Source: a bacterium
GTDB lineage: Bacteria > Planctomycetota > Planctomycetia > Gemmatales > Gemmataceae
Assembly: GCA_017308215.1 (NCBI GenBank)
Contig: JAFKFQ010000446.1
Location: 1-32,834 of the forward strand
DNA length: 32,834 nt
Direction of reading: 5' to 3'
Part shown: one piece after another, positions 7,488-15,409 of the stretch
How positions within the stretch are numbered: position 1 is the first letter of the stretch
Layout of the letters: each line of letters opens with the position of its first letter
Notes under the pieces: generated by a model
Database searches by the model: none
Seen by the model: only the letters and a program-made list of their open reading frames with translations
Told to the model about the DNA's origin: nothing
Translations under genes and position numbers: made by a program

Positions 7488-9266
7488 CTACCGCCAGTCG
7501 ATCGTCCCGAACGACCAGTTCGCCGCGGTGGACCGGTTGGAGGCGATCTCCGTCGCGTTCCGCCCGTCCGGGTCGCACACGATCGCCCGCAGCTCGATCT
7601 TCTGGTTCGGGTCCAGGTGGCCCGGCTTCGACTCGACCCTGTTCGACTGCCAGGTGTACGCGACCCGTCGGCCGTCCGGCGACCAGCAGCACCCGGCCAG
7701 GTGCCCGCCGGGCGGGATGCCTGCCACCGGCGTCGAGGTGCCGGTGACCAGGTCGAGCACCATCAGCGTGTCGGGGAGCCCGGCGGCGCCCGGCCGGTGG
7801 ACGTCGTAGAGCACGCGCCGGCCGTCGGGCGAGAACCGCCCGCCGCCGGCCTCCATCTTCGCCGGCGCGACGATCTCGCGCACCGTTTTCCCGTGCCGGT
7901 CGAGAATCCAGGTGCGAACTGCCTCGGGACCGTTCGGGCCGTAGGTGAACTGGGCCGTGAGGAACCGCTTCCCGTCGCGCGACCAGTCGGTGAGGTGGTG
8001 ACCGGCCGGGATCGGCAGCCGCGTGCGGCGGCCGGTCGCCACGTCCACGGCCTCGTGGCGGAGTTCGGCCGTTGCCAGCGCCTCGGCCTTCGGATCGGCG
8101 GTCGTCACCGCCAGGCGGGTGCCGTCGCCGGCCCAGAGGAAATCGAGGATCGCCCGCCCGTCGCCGAGGTCGGTCGCCGGGCCGGTGCCGTCGGCCGCGA
8201 ACACGAGCAGCTTGAACTCGCGGCGGTGCCGGTCGTCGGTGTTCCGCGCGTAGGCGACCGTCTTCCCGTCCGGCGAGAGCGCGCACGAGGTCGGGTGCGG
8301 GTCGCGGCAGTCCGGGTGCGTCACGACCCGGCTGTTGCGGCCGTCCGGGTCGCAGAGGTAGAAGTGGTCGCCCTGGCAGAAGAACAGCTTGTTCGGCCCC
8401 GCCACCGGCGCCGCAGCCCGCGGCGCCACGGGCCGCGGGACCACGGCCCGCGGCATAGGGACGGGCGGGGACGGCGATTCGGGTTGCGGGGCGGCGAGCG
8501 CGGCGGCCGCGGCCAGCGCGGCGAGAACGGGGGCGATCGAGAGTCGGGACACGTCCATGATCGGTAGCGCTCCACGGGCCAGGGTGCGGACCGCCGGGGG
8601 AACCCGGTCGGTGGAGGCGAGGAGGGCCGCCGCCGCGAGCCGGCGCGGGACGACGACCGGCGCCAGCGCCACGAGCGCGGCCGGGCCGAACCCGCGGGCG
8701 GTCAGACGGCGGGCGAGGTGCCTGCGCGCCGCGGCGAGCCGGCTGCTGAGCGTCCCCTCGGCGATCCCGAGCTCCCGCGCCGCGGCGGCGCGGGACCGGC
8801 CTTCGAGTTCGCACAGCACCACCGCCGCCCGGTACGCCGCCGACAGCCGCCCGACCTCCTCCAGCACCGCCCGCACCGCGTCCGGGTCGAACGGTTCCGT
8901 CGGTCGGTCCGGTACGTCGGGCACGTCGGCGGCCAGCGTTTCGTGGGCGCCGCGTCGCCACGCCCGGGCGGCGGCCTTGCGGGCGGTGCGGACCGCCGCG
9001 CCGAACAGCCACGACCCGAGCGGCACGCCCGGGCCGAGCCGGTCGGCCTTGCGGGCGAGGACAACGAAGACCGCCTGGAAGGCGTCCTCGGCGTCGTGGG
9101 CGTGACCGGTCAGGCGCCGACAGACCGCGAGTACGGCGGGACCGTGGCGGCGGACCAGTTCGGCGAACGCGCCGTCGTCCCGCTCGCGCGAATACCGCGC
9201 GAGCAGATCGGCGTCGGCCGGCGGGGTGAGCCGCCGGGCCAGTGCGGCGAGGGGTGCGGGTGCCAT
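7488..9266 (-). CDS. ECF sigma factor with TM helix and PD40-like propeller
   Basis: The 592-residue protein has region 2 at about 20-97 (DAFQAVFVVLARKA, SWLFGAAVRTARKA), region 4 at about 130-190, a short Ala-rich transmembrane helix at about 242-259, and a propeller from about 285. Blades carry LSPDGKTVAY, DWSRDGKRFLTA, FSPDGRRVLY and WSPDGRRVAYTW, and the chain ends in IDWR. The linker before the helix is more divergent than elsewhere (LLASTDRVPPAVRTLARG). The ATG start sits at the array-typical position. The first residues RYSRERD are shared with the gene at 9621-11669, so the sigma halves of these two are close relatives. Confidence 0.92.
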   Translation of the reverse strand: MAPAPLAALARRLTPPADADLLARYSRERDDGAFAELVRRHGPAVLAVCRRLTGHAHDAEDAFQAVFVVLARKADRLGPGVPLGSWLFGAAVRTARKAAARAWRRGAHETLAADVPDVPDRPTEPFDPDAVRAVLEEVGRLSAAYRAAVVLCELEGRSRAAAARELGIAEGTLSSRLAAARRHLARRLTARGFGPAALVALAPVVVPRRLAAAALLASTDRVPPAVRTLARGALPIMDVSRLSIAPVLAALAAAAALAAPQPESPSPPVPMPRAVVPRPVAPRAAAPVAGPNKLFFCQGDHFYLCDPDGRNSRVVTHPDCRDPHPTSCALSPDGKTVAYARNTDDRHRREFKLLVFAADGTGPATDLGDGRAILDFLWAGDGTRLAVTTADPKAEALATAELRHEAVDVATGRRTRLPIPAGHHLTDWSRDGKRFLTAQFTYGPNGPEAVRTWILDRHGKTVREIVAPAKMEAGGGRFSPDGRRVLYDVHRPGAAGLPDTLMVLDLVTGTSTPVAGIPPGGHLAGCCWSPDGRRVAYTWQSNRVESKPGHLDPNQKIELRAIVCDPDGRNATEIASNRSTAANWSFGTIDWR

Positions 9267-9303
9267 CCGTTGCCTCCGCCCGGTTAACGCCCCCGACCGG
9301 CCC

Positions 9304-9311
9304 GGCGCGTC
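9304..9311 (-). promoter_or_regulatory. Array upstream block GACGCGCC, short-spacing type
   Basis: The octamer lies 37 nt upstream of the ATG at 9266. This shorter spacing is shared only with the gene at 9621-11669. Confidence 0.4.
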
Positions 9312-9321
9312 GGTCGAAAAA

Positions 9322-9357
9322 ATGACGCCGGCCGGGGGGCGCCCCGGCCGGCGTCAT
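9322..9357 (-). terminator. Strong rho-independent terminator after the remnant gene
   Basis: A perfect 16-bp stem (9322-9337 with 9342-9357) with a 4-nt loop is followed in minus-strand direction by TTTTTCG. It is the best terminator of the array. It lies 19 nt after the stop of the remnant at 9376, which shows that a full gene once ended here. Confidence 0.75.
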
Positions 9358-9375
9358 CGTCGCATTCGGCAGACG

Positions 9376-9549
9376 TTACCGCCAGTTCACGTTCCCGAGC
9401 TGGTCGGCGGTGGACAGAACGGTCCGCGCGTTCGATCCGTCCGCGTCGCAGATGACCAGGTGGTGTGGCAAGCGCCGAATCCACGCCCGCCAAATGTAGG
9501 CGATGCGCCGGCCGTCCGGTGACCAGTCCTTCGCCTTGCGCGCCGCCCG
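9376..9549 (-). pseudogene. Deletion remnant of a sigma-propeller gene
   Basis: About 50 codons of a last propeller blade survive (9376-9528), from DWSPDGRRIAYIW to DADGSNARTVL and a terminal VNWR. They are joined in frame to seven codons, RAARKAK (9529-9549), that match the end of sigma region 2 in the gene at 9621-11669. Directly upstream lies the array GACGCGCC block, without ATG or Shine-Dalgarno. Everything else (start, region 4, transmembrane helix, most blades) is gone. The structure is explained by two internal deletions in a former full-length member, probably through short homologies such as the shared run CTTCGCCTTGCGCGCCGCCC. Confidence 0.8.
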
Positions 9550-9556
9550 GCGCGTC
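9549..9556 (-). promoter_or_regulatory. Array upstream block GACGCGCC at the remnant
   Basis: The octamer survives at the upstream edge of the remnant, but now abuts coding debris and is not at its usual distance from a start codon. Confidence 0.35.
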
Positions 9557-9571
9557 GCGGGGAAACGAGGA

Positions 9572-9599
9572 AACCGGCCGGGAGCGCTCCCGGCCGGTT
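9572..9599 (-). terminator. Terminator palindrome of the gene at 9621-11669
   Basis: A perfect palindrome with 12-bp arms (9572-9583 and 9588-9599) and a GCGC loop lies 21 nt after the stop. It is followed in minus-strand direction by TCCTCGTTTCC. Confidence 0.55.
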
Positions 9600-9620
9600 C
9601 AGCATCGCACCCGTAGCGGG

Positions 9621-11669
9621 TTACCGCCAGTCTACGCCGTGCAGCGCCACGTTCGTCCCGACCCGTCTCCGGGCCGAAAGAATCGTCCGCGCGTTCCCGC
9701 CGTCCGGGTCGCACACGGTCAGGCGGTCATCGACCTCGGCGGCCGAATCGGGGGACGGCCGCCCGACCCAGGTGTACGCGACCCGCCGCCCGTCGGGCGA
9801 CCAGCAGAACAGGAGCACGGCCCGGTCGGTCCCCGCGACCGGCGTCACCTCCCCGGTGGCGAGCCGGATCACTACCAGCGTCCGCTTTCCGCCCGGCCCC
9901 GTACCCCGGGTCCACGCCAACACGGCCCGGCCGTCCGGGGAGAACCGGCCGTAGTCGGGCGAATGCTTCTCGCCGGCCAGGCGCCGGCCCGCGGTGCCGT
10001 CGCGGTTCATCAACCATAGTTCCGACGTCGGGCCGCTGGGCCGCGTGTAAAGCAGGTCGCCGACCGTGGTCGCGTCACTGATCGGGTCGTACTCGCCGGT
10101 GATCCGCGCCCGCGACAGCGCCGGTCCGAGTACCTCGGTGACCTCGACCGTCGCCTTCGGCACGAACTCGACCTTCGTCCGCATGACCCCGCGCCCGTCC
10201 GGCACGCGGAACTCGCGCAGGCGCGACGCGCGGCCGGCCTTCGGGAAATCGGCCGGGAGCACGGTGTATGTCTGCCCCGGTTTCACCGCCGAACGCGACC
10301 CACGATCGATCTCGACGACGTTTTTGGCGAGTCGGCGGAGGATCTTCCCCTGCGGCTCGTCGCCCGGTAGCGGAGCCTTCTCGTCGGGTAGGGAGTCGCG
10401 GACGGTGAGGAACGAACGCCCGTCGCGCGCCCAGTCGATGAGGAGGTGGTCCTCGGGGAGGGCGACCGGGGTGCGTGCCTTTGTCGCCACAGTGACGACT
10501 TCGGTGGTCGCCTTCCGCCGCGGCCCATCGATCGTCACCCGGCAGACGGCCAACTCGGTACCGTCCCCCGACCAGGCGAACGTGGTCTGGGTGTCCTCGG
10601 CCTCTTGAAGCGTCGTGACGGGCATGTCCGGCCCGAGCTCCCGGACGAGCAGCCGGCCCGTGCCGTCTTGCGACTGGATGAACGCTGCCCGCTTCCCGCC
10701 GGGCGACACCGCGAACGCATACGGAGAGATTTCGGTCCGCCCCACCAGGGCTGACGCCTCGTTCCCCCCGGTCGGATCGAGGCCGATCAGCTCGCCCCGC
10801 CGCCAGACGTAGATCCGCCCCGTGCCGGCCGCGGCGGGCGGGGTGGCACCCGGCGCAGCCGCCGCGGGCGGTGTGGGGGGCTGCCCGGTAAGAATGCCGG
10901 CGACCAGGGCCGCGGCCCCGATCGCACCGAGAACGAGCGGGACGGATCGGAGGTGGCGGACCATCATGGTGCGACGGACTCCGGTGGCAAGAGTGATGAC
11001 CGCGGCGCCGGGCGCCAGCGCGGCGGCTGCGGCCGACAGATCGCGCGGGACCACGACACCGGCGAGCGCCGCGAGCGCCGCCGGGCCGAACCCGCGGGCG
11101 GCGAGGCGCGCCGCCAGGCGCTTCCGCGCCGCCGCGAGTCGGCTGCTGAGCGTCCCCTCGGCGATGCCCAACTCCCGCGCCGCCTCGGCCCGCGACCGGC
11201 CTTCGAGTTCGCACAGGACCACCGCCGCCCGCAGGAAGTCGGGCAGCTGCTCGACTTCTTCGATCACCGCCCGCGCGGCGTCCGGGTCGCACGGCTCCGC
11301 CGTTCGCTCGGGTACGTCGGGGACGGCCCCGCTCACCTCGCGCCGCCGCCAGCTGCGCTCCTTCGCCTTGCGCGCCGCCCGCACCGCGACGCCGTACAGC
11401 CACCCGCCGAGCGGCGGCCCGGGGCGGAGGTGGTGGGCCTTCCGGGCCAGCACCAGGAATGTCGCCTGGAAGGCGTCCTCGGCGTCGTGGGCGTGGCCGG
11501 TCAGCCGGCGGCACGCGGCCAGGACGGCGGGGCCGTGGCGGCGCACCAGCTCGGTGAACGCCCCCTCATCCCGTTCGCGCGAATACCGGGCGAGCAGGTC
11601 GGCGTCGGTGGTGTCGCCGGCCAGCCGGGCGAGGCGGGCGGCGAGGGTCGCGGGGTCGGCGGTCGGCAT
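9621..11669 (-). CDS. ECF sigma factor with TM helix and propeller carrying an inserted domain
   Basis: At 682 residues this is the longest member. Region 2 lies at about 22-105, region 4 at about 135-190, the transmembrane helix at about 242-261, and the propeller ends in VDWR. Between the blade ending DWARDGRSFLTV and the blade starting LWLMNRDGT there are about 120 extra residues (425-545). Their pattern (KNVVEIDRGSRSAVKPGQTYTV, later KATVEVTEVLGPALSRARIT and GDLLYT) resembles the small beta-domain of many planctomycetal hypothetical proteins that read INLGS..V.PG..F. The start is ATG 11669; the open frame further upstream shadows the next gene. Confidence 0.92.
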   Translation of the reverse strand: MPTADPATLAARLARLAGDTTDADLLARYSRERDEGAFTELVRRHGPAVLAACRRLTGHAHDAEDAFQATFLVLARKAHHLRPGPPLGGWLYGVAVRAARKAKERSWRRREVSGAVPDVPERTAEPCDPDAARAVIEEVEQLPDFLRAAVVLCELEGRSRAEAARELGIAEGTLSSRLAAARKRLAARLAARGFGPAALAALAGVVVPRDLSAAAAALAPGAAVITLATGVRRTMMVRHLRSVPLVLGAIGAAALVAGILTGQPPTPPAAAAPGATPPAAAGTGRIYVWRRGELIGLDPTGGNEASALVGRTEISPYAFAVSPGGKRAAFIQSQDGTGRLLVRELGPDMPVTTLQEAEDTQTTFAWSGDGTELAVCRVTIDGPRRKATTEVVTVATKARTPVALPEDHLLIDWARDGRSFLTVRDSLPDEKAPLPGDEPQGKILRRLAKNVVEIDRGSRSAVKPGQTYTVLPADFPKAGRASRLREFRVPDGRGVMRTKVEFVPKATVEVTEVLGPALSRARITGEYDPISDATTVGDLLYTRPSGPTSELWLMNRDGTAGRRLAGEKHSPDYGRFSPDGRAVLAWTRGTGPGGKRTLVVIRLATGEVTPVAGTDRAVLLFCWSPDGRRVAYTWVGRPSPDSAAEVDDRLTVCDPDGGNARTILSARRRVGTNVALHGVDWR

Positions 11670-11703
11670 CCGGCCCTCCACCCCTTCCCCTGCCGACCCG
11701 CCC

Positions 11704-11711
11704 GGCGCGTC
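11704..11711 (-). promoter_or_regulatory. Array upstream block GACGCGCC, short-spacing type
   Basis: The octamer lies 34 nt upstream of the ATG at 11669, close to the 37-nt spacing of the gene at 7488-9266. The sigma domains of these two genes are also related. Confidence 0.4.
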
Positions 11712-11726
11712 GCGGGAAAAACGAAA

Positions 11727-11752
11727 AACCGGCCGGGGCGCCCCGGCCGGTT
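11727..11752 (-). terminator. Terminator hairpin of the split gene (11774-13496)
   Basis: A perfect 12-bp stem (11727-11738 with 11741-11752) is followed in minus-strand direction by TTTCGTTTTTCCC. It lies 21 nt after the stop at 11774. Confidence 0.65.
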
Positions 11753-11773
11753 CAGCATCGCACCGGTCGCGGG

Positions 11774-12880
11774 TCACCGCCAGTCCACGCCGGCGACCGT
11801 GACCGCCCCCGCGGTCGGGCTCGTACCGGTAGCGAGCGTCCGCGGGTTCCCCCCGTCCGGGTCGCACGCCACCAGCGCTGACTCCGACCCACCGCCCCGC
11901 GCCGGCCGCGTCCGGGCGTAGGCGACTCGTCGGCCGTCCGGCGACCAGCAGTAGCCGTGGATGCCCACGTCGTCCGGCACGCTCGCCACCCGGGTGGTCT
12001 GGCCGGTCGCCACGTCCGCCACGACCAGCCGGTACGGCTCCGCCCCGACCCGCTTCGCCAGGGGTTCGAGCTTCAGACACAGCACCCGCCGGTCGTCGGG
12101 TGAGAGCCGGCCGTCGATCAGCATCTCGCCCGGCGGGTTGACCCGCGCGTGCCGCGTCCCGTCCGGGCGCCACAGTGCCAGCCGTAGAAACTCGTCCGGC
12201 TCTCGGGCGGCGGACACCACCGACTGGGTGAGGTACAGTGTCCCGTCGCGGGTCCGGTCGGTGAGGAGTTGATCGGCCGGCAGGCGGAGCGGCGCCGCGG
12301 CGGCGTCGGCCACGGTCACGACGGCGTGCTCGAAGCCGAACTCCGGCCGACCCGCGGCGGGTGGGGTGAGCGTCGAGACGGCGAGGGCCGTCCCGTCCGG
12401 GGTCCAGGTGTAGGACTCGGCGGTGCGGCCGAGGTCGGTCCGCGACCCGGTCCCGTCGGTGCGGCGGACGTACAGCCGCAGGTTGGAGGGGTCGTCCGGG
12501 TCGTTCGCCCGGGCGCCGGGCGGGCGGACGCGGTACGCCACCCGCGACCCGTCCGGCGACAGCCGCGGGCGGGCGTCGTGGCCCACGGTCTCGCCGGCGG
12601 GGGTAATCGGGGTAGAGTTCTTACCGTCCGGGTCCAACCGAACGAGCCGATTGTTCACGACGGCAACAATGCGGGGCGCGGCGGCCGGCAGCGGGTCGGC
12701 CTTCGGGGGCGGGGCGGCAGGGGCAGACTGCAACGCTGCGGACAGACCGACGGTGACCCCGATAACCGCGGCGACCGCCAGCGCGACCGGCAGGAGTTTG
12801 CGGAGGAGCATGGTGCGAAGAACCTCGTGGGCCAGGGCCGCGACCGCGGCCGGTTGCGCTTCACCGGAGGCAGGTGCCAC
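11774..12880 (-). CDS. TM helix and propeller half of a frameshifted array member
   Basis: These 368 codons begin at a GTG and encode an Ala-rich linker, one transmembrane helix at about residues 29-50, and a propeller with LSPDGSRVAYR, TPDGTALAVS, LSPDDRRVLC and WSPDGRRVAY blades ending in VDWR. The frame differs from that of the sigma half at 12861-13496, which it overlaps by 20 bases. Compared with paralogues, about ten codons of the linker are missing at the junction and the frame is lost. No Shine-Dalgarno precedes the GTG. It is either the downstream part of a pseudogene or, less likely, a separately initiated or frameshifted membrane propeller. A sequencing error is also possible. Confidence 0.7.
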   Translation of the reverse strand: MAPASGEAQPAAVAALAHEVLRTMLLRKLLPVALAVAAVIGVTVGLSAALQSAPAAPPPKADPLPAAAPRIVAVVNNRLVRLDPDGKNSTPITPAGETVGHDARPRLSPDGSRVAYRVRPPGARANDPDDPSNLRLYVRRTDGTGSRTDLGRTAESYTWTPDGTALAVSTLTPPAAGRPEFGFEHAVVTVADAAAAPLRLPADQLLTDRTRDGTLYLTQSVVSAAREPDEFLRLALWRPDGTRHARVNPPGEMLIDGRLSPDDRRVLCLKLEPLAKRVGAEPYRLVVADVATGQTTRVASVPDDVGIHGYCWSPDGRRVAYARTRPARGGGSESALVACDPDGGNPRTLATGTSPTAGAVTVAGVDWR

Positions 12881-13496
12881 GGCGCTCGACGCCGACGAGT
12901 GCTGCCAGCGCCGCCGGGCCGAACCCGCGGGCGCTCAATCGCCGGGCGAGGTGCTTGCGCGCCTCGGCGAGTCGGCTGCTGAGCGTCCCTTCGGCGATGC
13001 CCAGCTCTCGCGCCGCCGCCGCGCGCGAGCGGCCTTCGAGCTCGCACAGCACGACCGCGGCGCGGTACTTCGCCGACAGGCGATTCACTTCCTCCATCAC
13101 CACCCGGGACGCGTCCGGGTCGACCGGCTCCGCCGGTCGGTCGGGCACATCGGGAAGGTCGGCCATCAGTGTCTCGCGCTCGTGGCGGCGGAACGTCCGC
13201 ACCGCGGCCTTGCGGGCGGCGCGGACGGCGACGCCGTACAGCCACGCAGCCAGCGGCTCACCGGCGCGGACGCGGTGCGCCTTGCGGGCGAGCACCAGGA
13301 ACGCCGCCTGGAAGGCGTCCTCGGCGTCGTGGGTGCGGGTGGGGACGCGGCGGCACACGGCGAGGACGGCCGGGCCGTGGCGGCGGACGAGTTCGGCGAA
13401 CGCCGCCTCGTCGCGCGCCGCGACGAACCGCCCGAGCAGGTCGGCGTCGGCCGGCGCATCGGGGGCGACGGCTCGGAGGAGCCGGGCGGCGGGCAT
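12861..13496 (-). CDS. ECF sigma half of a frameshifted array member
   Basis: The frame encodes 211 residues with region 2 at about 18-90 (DAFQAAFLVLARKA, AAWLYGVAVRAARKA) and region 4 at about 128-185 (CELEGRSRAAAARELGIAEGTLSSRL). It then reads LAALVGV like its paralogues, shifts to ERRGTCLR and stops. The ATG at 13496 is at the normal place. As it stands, the product would be a soluble ECF sigma factor freed from membrane helix and propeller. If expressed, it could be constitutively active (inference). Confidence 0.8.
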   Translation of the reverse strand: MPAARLLRAVAPDAPADADLLGRFVAARDEAAFAELVRRHGPAVLAVCRRVPTRTHDAEDAFQAAFLVLARKAHRVRAGEPLAAWLYGVAVRAARKAAVRTFRRHERETLMADLPDVPDRPAEPVDPDASRVVMEEVNRLSAKYRAAVVLCELEGRSRAAAARELGIAEGTLSSRLAEARKHLARRLSARGFGPAALAALVGVERRGTCLR

Positions 13497-13557
13497 CCGG
13501 TGGTCTCCGCGGGACGACCGCCGGGCCGCCCACCGGGGTATCCCCCGTGACCAGCCC

Positions 13558-13565
13558 CGCGCGTC
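13558..13565 (-). promoter_or_regulatory. Variant array block GACGCGCG
   Basis: The plus strand reads CGCGCGTC, one base off the consensus, 61 nt upstream of the ATG at 13496. Confidence 0.35.
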
Positions 13566-13598
13566 GGTCGGGCACCGGATTTTCGCCCGCCGCCGGCG

Positions 13599-15302
13599 TC
13601 ACCGCCAGTCGAACACCGCGAACCCGGCGGTGCGGTCGCCGGGGGTGGTGTCGAGCGTGAACGCCTCGCGCCGGTCGCCGCCGGCGGCCGCACACGTCAC
13701 CACCCGCATCCCGAACCCGGGCCGGTCGCCCGCCGTCAGGACGCCGAAGGCGTAGCCGATGCGCGTGCCGTCCGGCGACCAGCGGACGCAGGCCGGGCTC
13801 AGTACGCGGTTCACCCCGCCCGGCTCCGCGGCCGCGACGCGCCGGGCGCCGGCGTCGAGTACCACCACCTCGATCCCGCCGTCGGCCGTTGGGCGGACGT
13901 ACGCCACCCGCTTCCCGTCCGGGGCGAACGCCGCCTGCTGCACGCCCTCGGTCTTCGGGGCGAGCTCCTCGACCGTCTTCCCGTCGCGCGACACGCGGTA
14001 CAGCGTCGCGTACGACTCGAACCCCTTCAGGAGGCGAAGCCGCCGCTCGGACTTCCACGTCAGGAACCACGCACCGTCGGCCGACCAGTCGACGACGTTG
14101 TGGCCCGCCGGGAGTGACAGGCGCTCGGTGGCGCCGGTGGGGGCGATCTCATCCACGGTGTGGATGATGAGGTCGCCCCCGAACACCGACCCGTGGTTAT
14201 GGCGGGCGATCGCCCGCTTGCCGTCCGGGGACCACACGACCAGATACGGCGGGGGAACGTTTGGCGAATACCCCAGGCGCGTCGGCTCGAACGCGACCGG
14301 CGTTCCCGGGCGGACGAGCCACACCTGCCCGAGGTGGCAAATCGGCAGCCGGCCGTCGGGCGTGGGGCGGCCGGCGAAGTTGAGTTGTGCCTGCTCGGCC
14401 GCTTCTCGGGGCGGCACGACGAACGGACCGGAGCGGGCGACGGCGTCGTTCGTCAGCCGCGTCACCTCTTTACCGGCCGGCGTCAGATACCGCACCTCGC
14501 CCATCATCCCGACGATCAGCTGTGACCGGTCGGCCGCGGCCGGCGCCCGCACCGGTGCGGGTGGCGGTGCCGGTTGCGGCACCGGCCGTTCCTGCCCCGA
14601 CACCAGCCCGGCCGCAACGACCACCGCCGTCGCGGCACCGATCCCACACCACCACGCATGTCCGCTCCGCATTGCCGCCTCCGCCAGTTCCCTGGCCCGG
14701 GGGGTGAACGAGACGGGGGTTCGGACGACCGCCGCCGCCCGCTCGGCCGCGACTGCCGCGAGTACCTTCCGCGCCGCCGCCAGCCGGCTGCTGAGCGTAC
14801 CCTCCGCGATGCCGAGTTCCCGCGCCGCGGCGGCCCGCGACCGGCCTTCGAGCTCGCACAGCACGACCGCGGCGCGGTACCTCGCCGACAGCCGGTCGAC
14901 CTCCTCCAGCACGGCTAGGGCCGCGTCCGGGTCGAACGGCTCCGCCGGTCGGGCCGGCACGTCGGTGGCGACGCGCACCTCGCGCCGCCGCGCCGCACGG
15001 GCCGCGGCCTTGCGGGCGGTGCGCACGGCGACGCCGTACAGCCACGCCGCCAGCGGTTCCCCGCGGCGGACGTGGGTGGCCCGGCGGGCGAGCACCAGGA
15101 ACACCGCCTGGAAGGCGTCGTCGGCCAGGTGCCGGTCGCGGGTGAGGCGGCGGCACACCGCGAGGACCGCGGGGCCGTGGCGGCGGACGAGGGTGGAAAA
15201 GGCGTCGTCGTCGCGGGACGCGACGAACCGCGCGAGCAGGTCGGTGTCGGATTCGGCGAGGCGGGCGAGCCGCGGCCGGAGCCGGGCGGCGAGGGCGGTC
15301 AT
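13599..15302 (-). CDS. ECF sigma factor with TM helix and divergent propeller
   Basis: The 567-residue protein has region 2 at about 20-100, with RHLADDAFQAVFLVLARRA where most members read HDAEDAF. Region 4 lies at about 130-182 and the transmembrane helix at about 219-236. The linker from region 4 to the helix is shorter and different (VSFTPRARELAEAAMRSG). The propeller is also the most divergent: the blade order is recognisable from WSPDGKRAIARH, DWSADGAWFLTW, FAPDGKRVAYVR and WSPDGTRIGYAF, but the usual DPDGRNPRT tail segment is replaced by CAAAGGDRREAF before the terminal FDWR. ATG 15302 is chosen by alignment; the open frame upstream shadows the next gene. Confidence 0.9.
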   Translation of the reverse strand: MTALAARLRPRLARLAESDTDLLARFVASRDDDAFSTLVRRHGPAVLAVCRRLTRDRHLADDAFQAVFLVLARRATHVRRGEPLAAWLYGVAVRTARKAAARAARRREVRVATDVPARPAEPFDPDAALAVLEEVDRLSARYRAAVVLCELEGRSRAAAARELGIAEGTLSSRLAAARKVLAAVAAERAAAVVRTPVSFTPRARELAEAAMRSGHAWWCGIGAATAVVVAAGLVSGQERPVPQPAPPPAPVRAPAAADRSQLIVGMMGEVRYLTPAGKEVTRLTNDAVARSGPFVVPPREAAEQAQLNFAGRPTPDGRLPICHLGQVWLVRPGTPVAFEPTRLGYSPNVPPPYLVVWSPDGKRAIARHNHGSVFGGDLIIHTVDEIAPTGATERLSLPAGHNVVDWSADGAWFLTWKSERRLRLLKGFESYATLYRVSRDGKTVEELAPKTEGVQQAAFAPDGKRVAYVRPTADGGIEVVVLDAGARRVAAAEPGGVNRVLSPACVRWSPDGTRIGYAFGVLTAGDRPGFGMRVVTCAAAGGDRREAFTLDTTPGDRTAGFAVFDWR

Positions 15303-15361
15303 CCGTGAACCTCCGGGGCGGCCACCGTGCCGCCCGCCCCACACTTGCCCGGCGGCGGCCG

Positions 15362-15369
15362 GGCGCGTC
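15362..15369 (-). promoter_or_regulatory. Array upstream block GACGCGCC (for the gene at 13599-15302)
   Basis: The octamer lies 59 nt upstream of the ATG at 15302. Just before it the minus strand reads GGGAACCCGACC, which contains the GGAAC typical of ECF -35 elements. Confidence 0.45.
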
Positions 15370-15409
15370 GGTCGGGTTCCCGGAATTCTCGCCCGCCGGC
15401 CGACCGGCG

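Noticed and set aside
11670-12173. 5' extension of the gene at 9621-11669
   Set aside because: It is a shadow of the propeller half at 11774-12880. The start by alignment is 11669.
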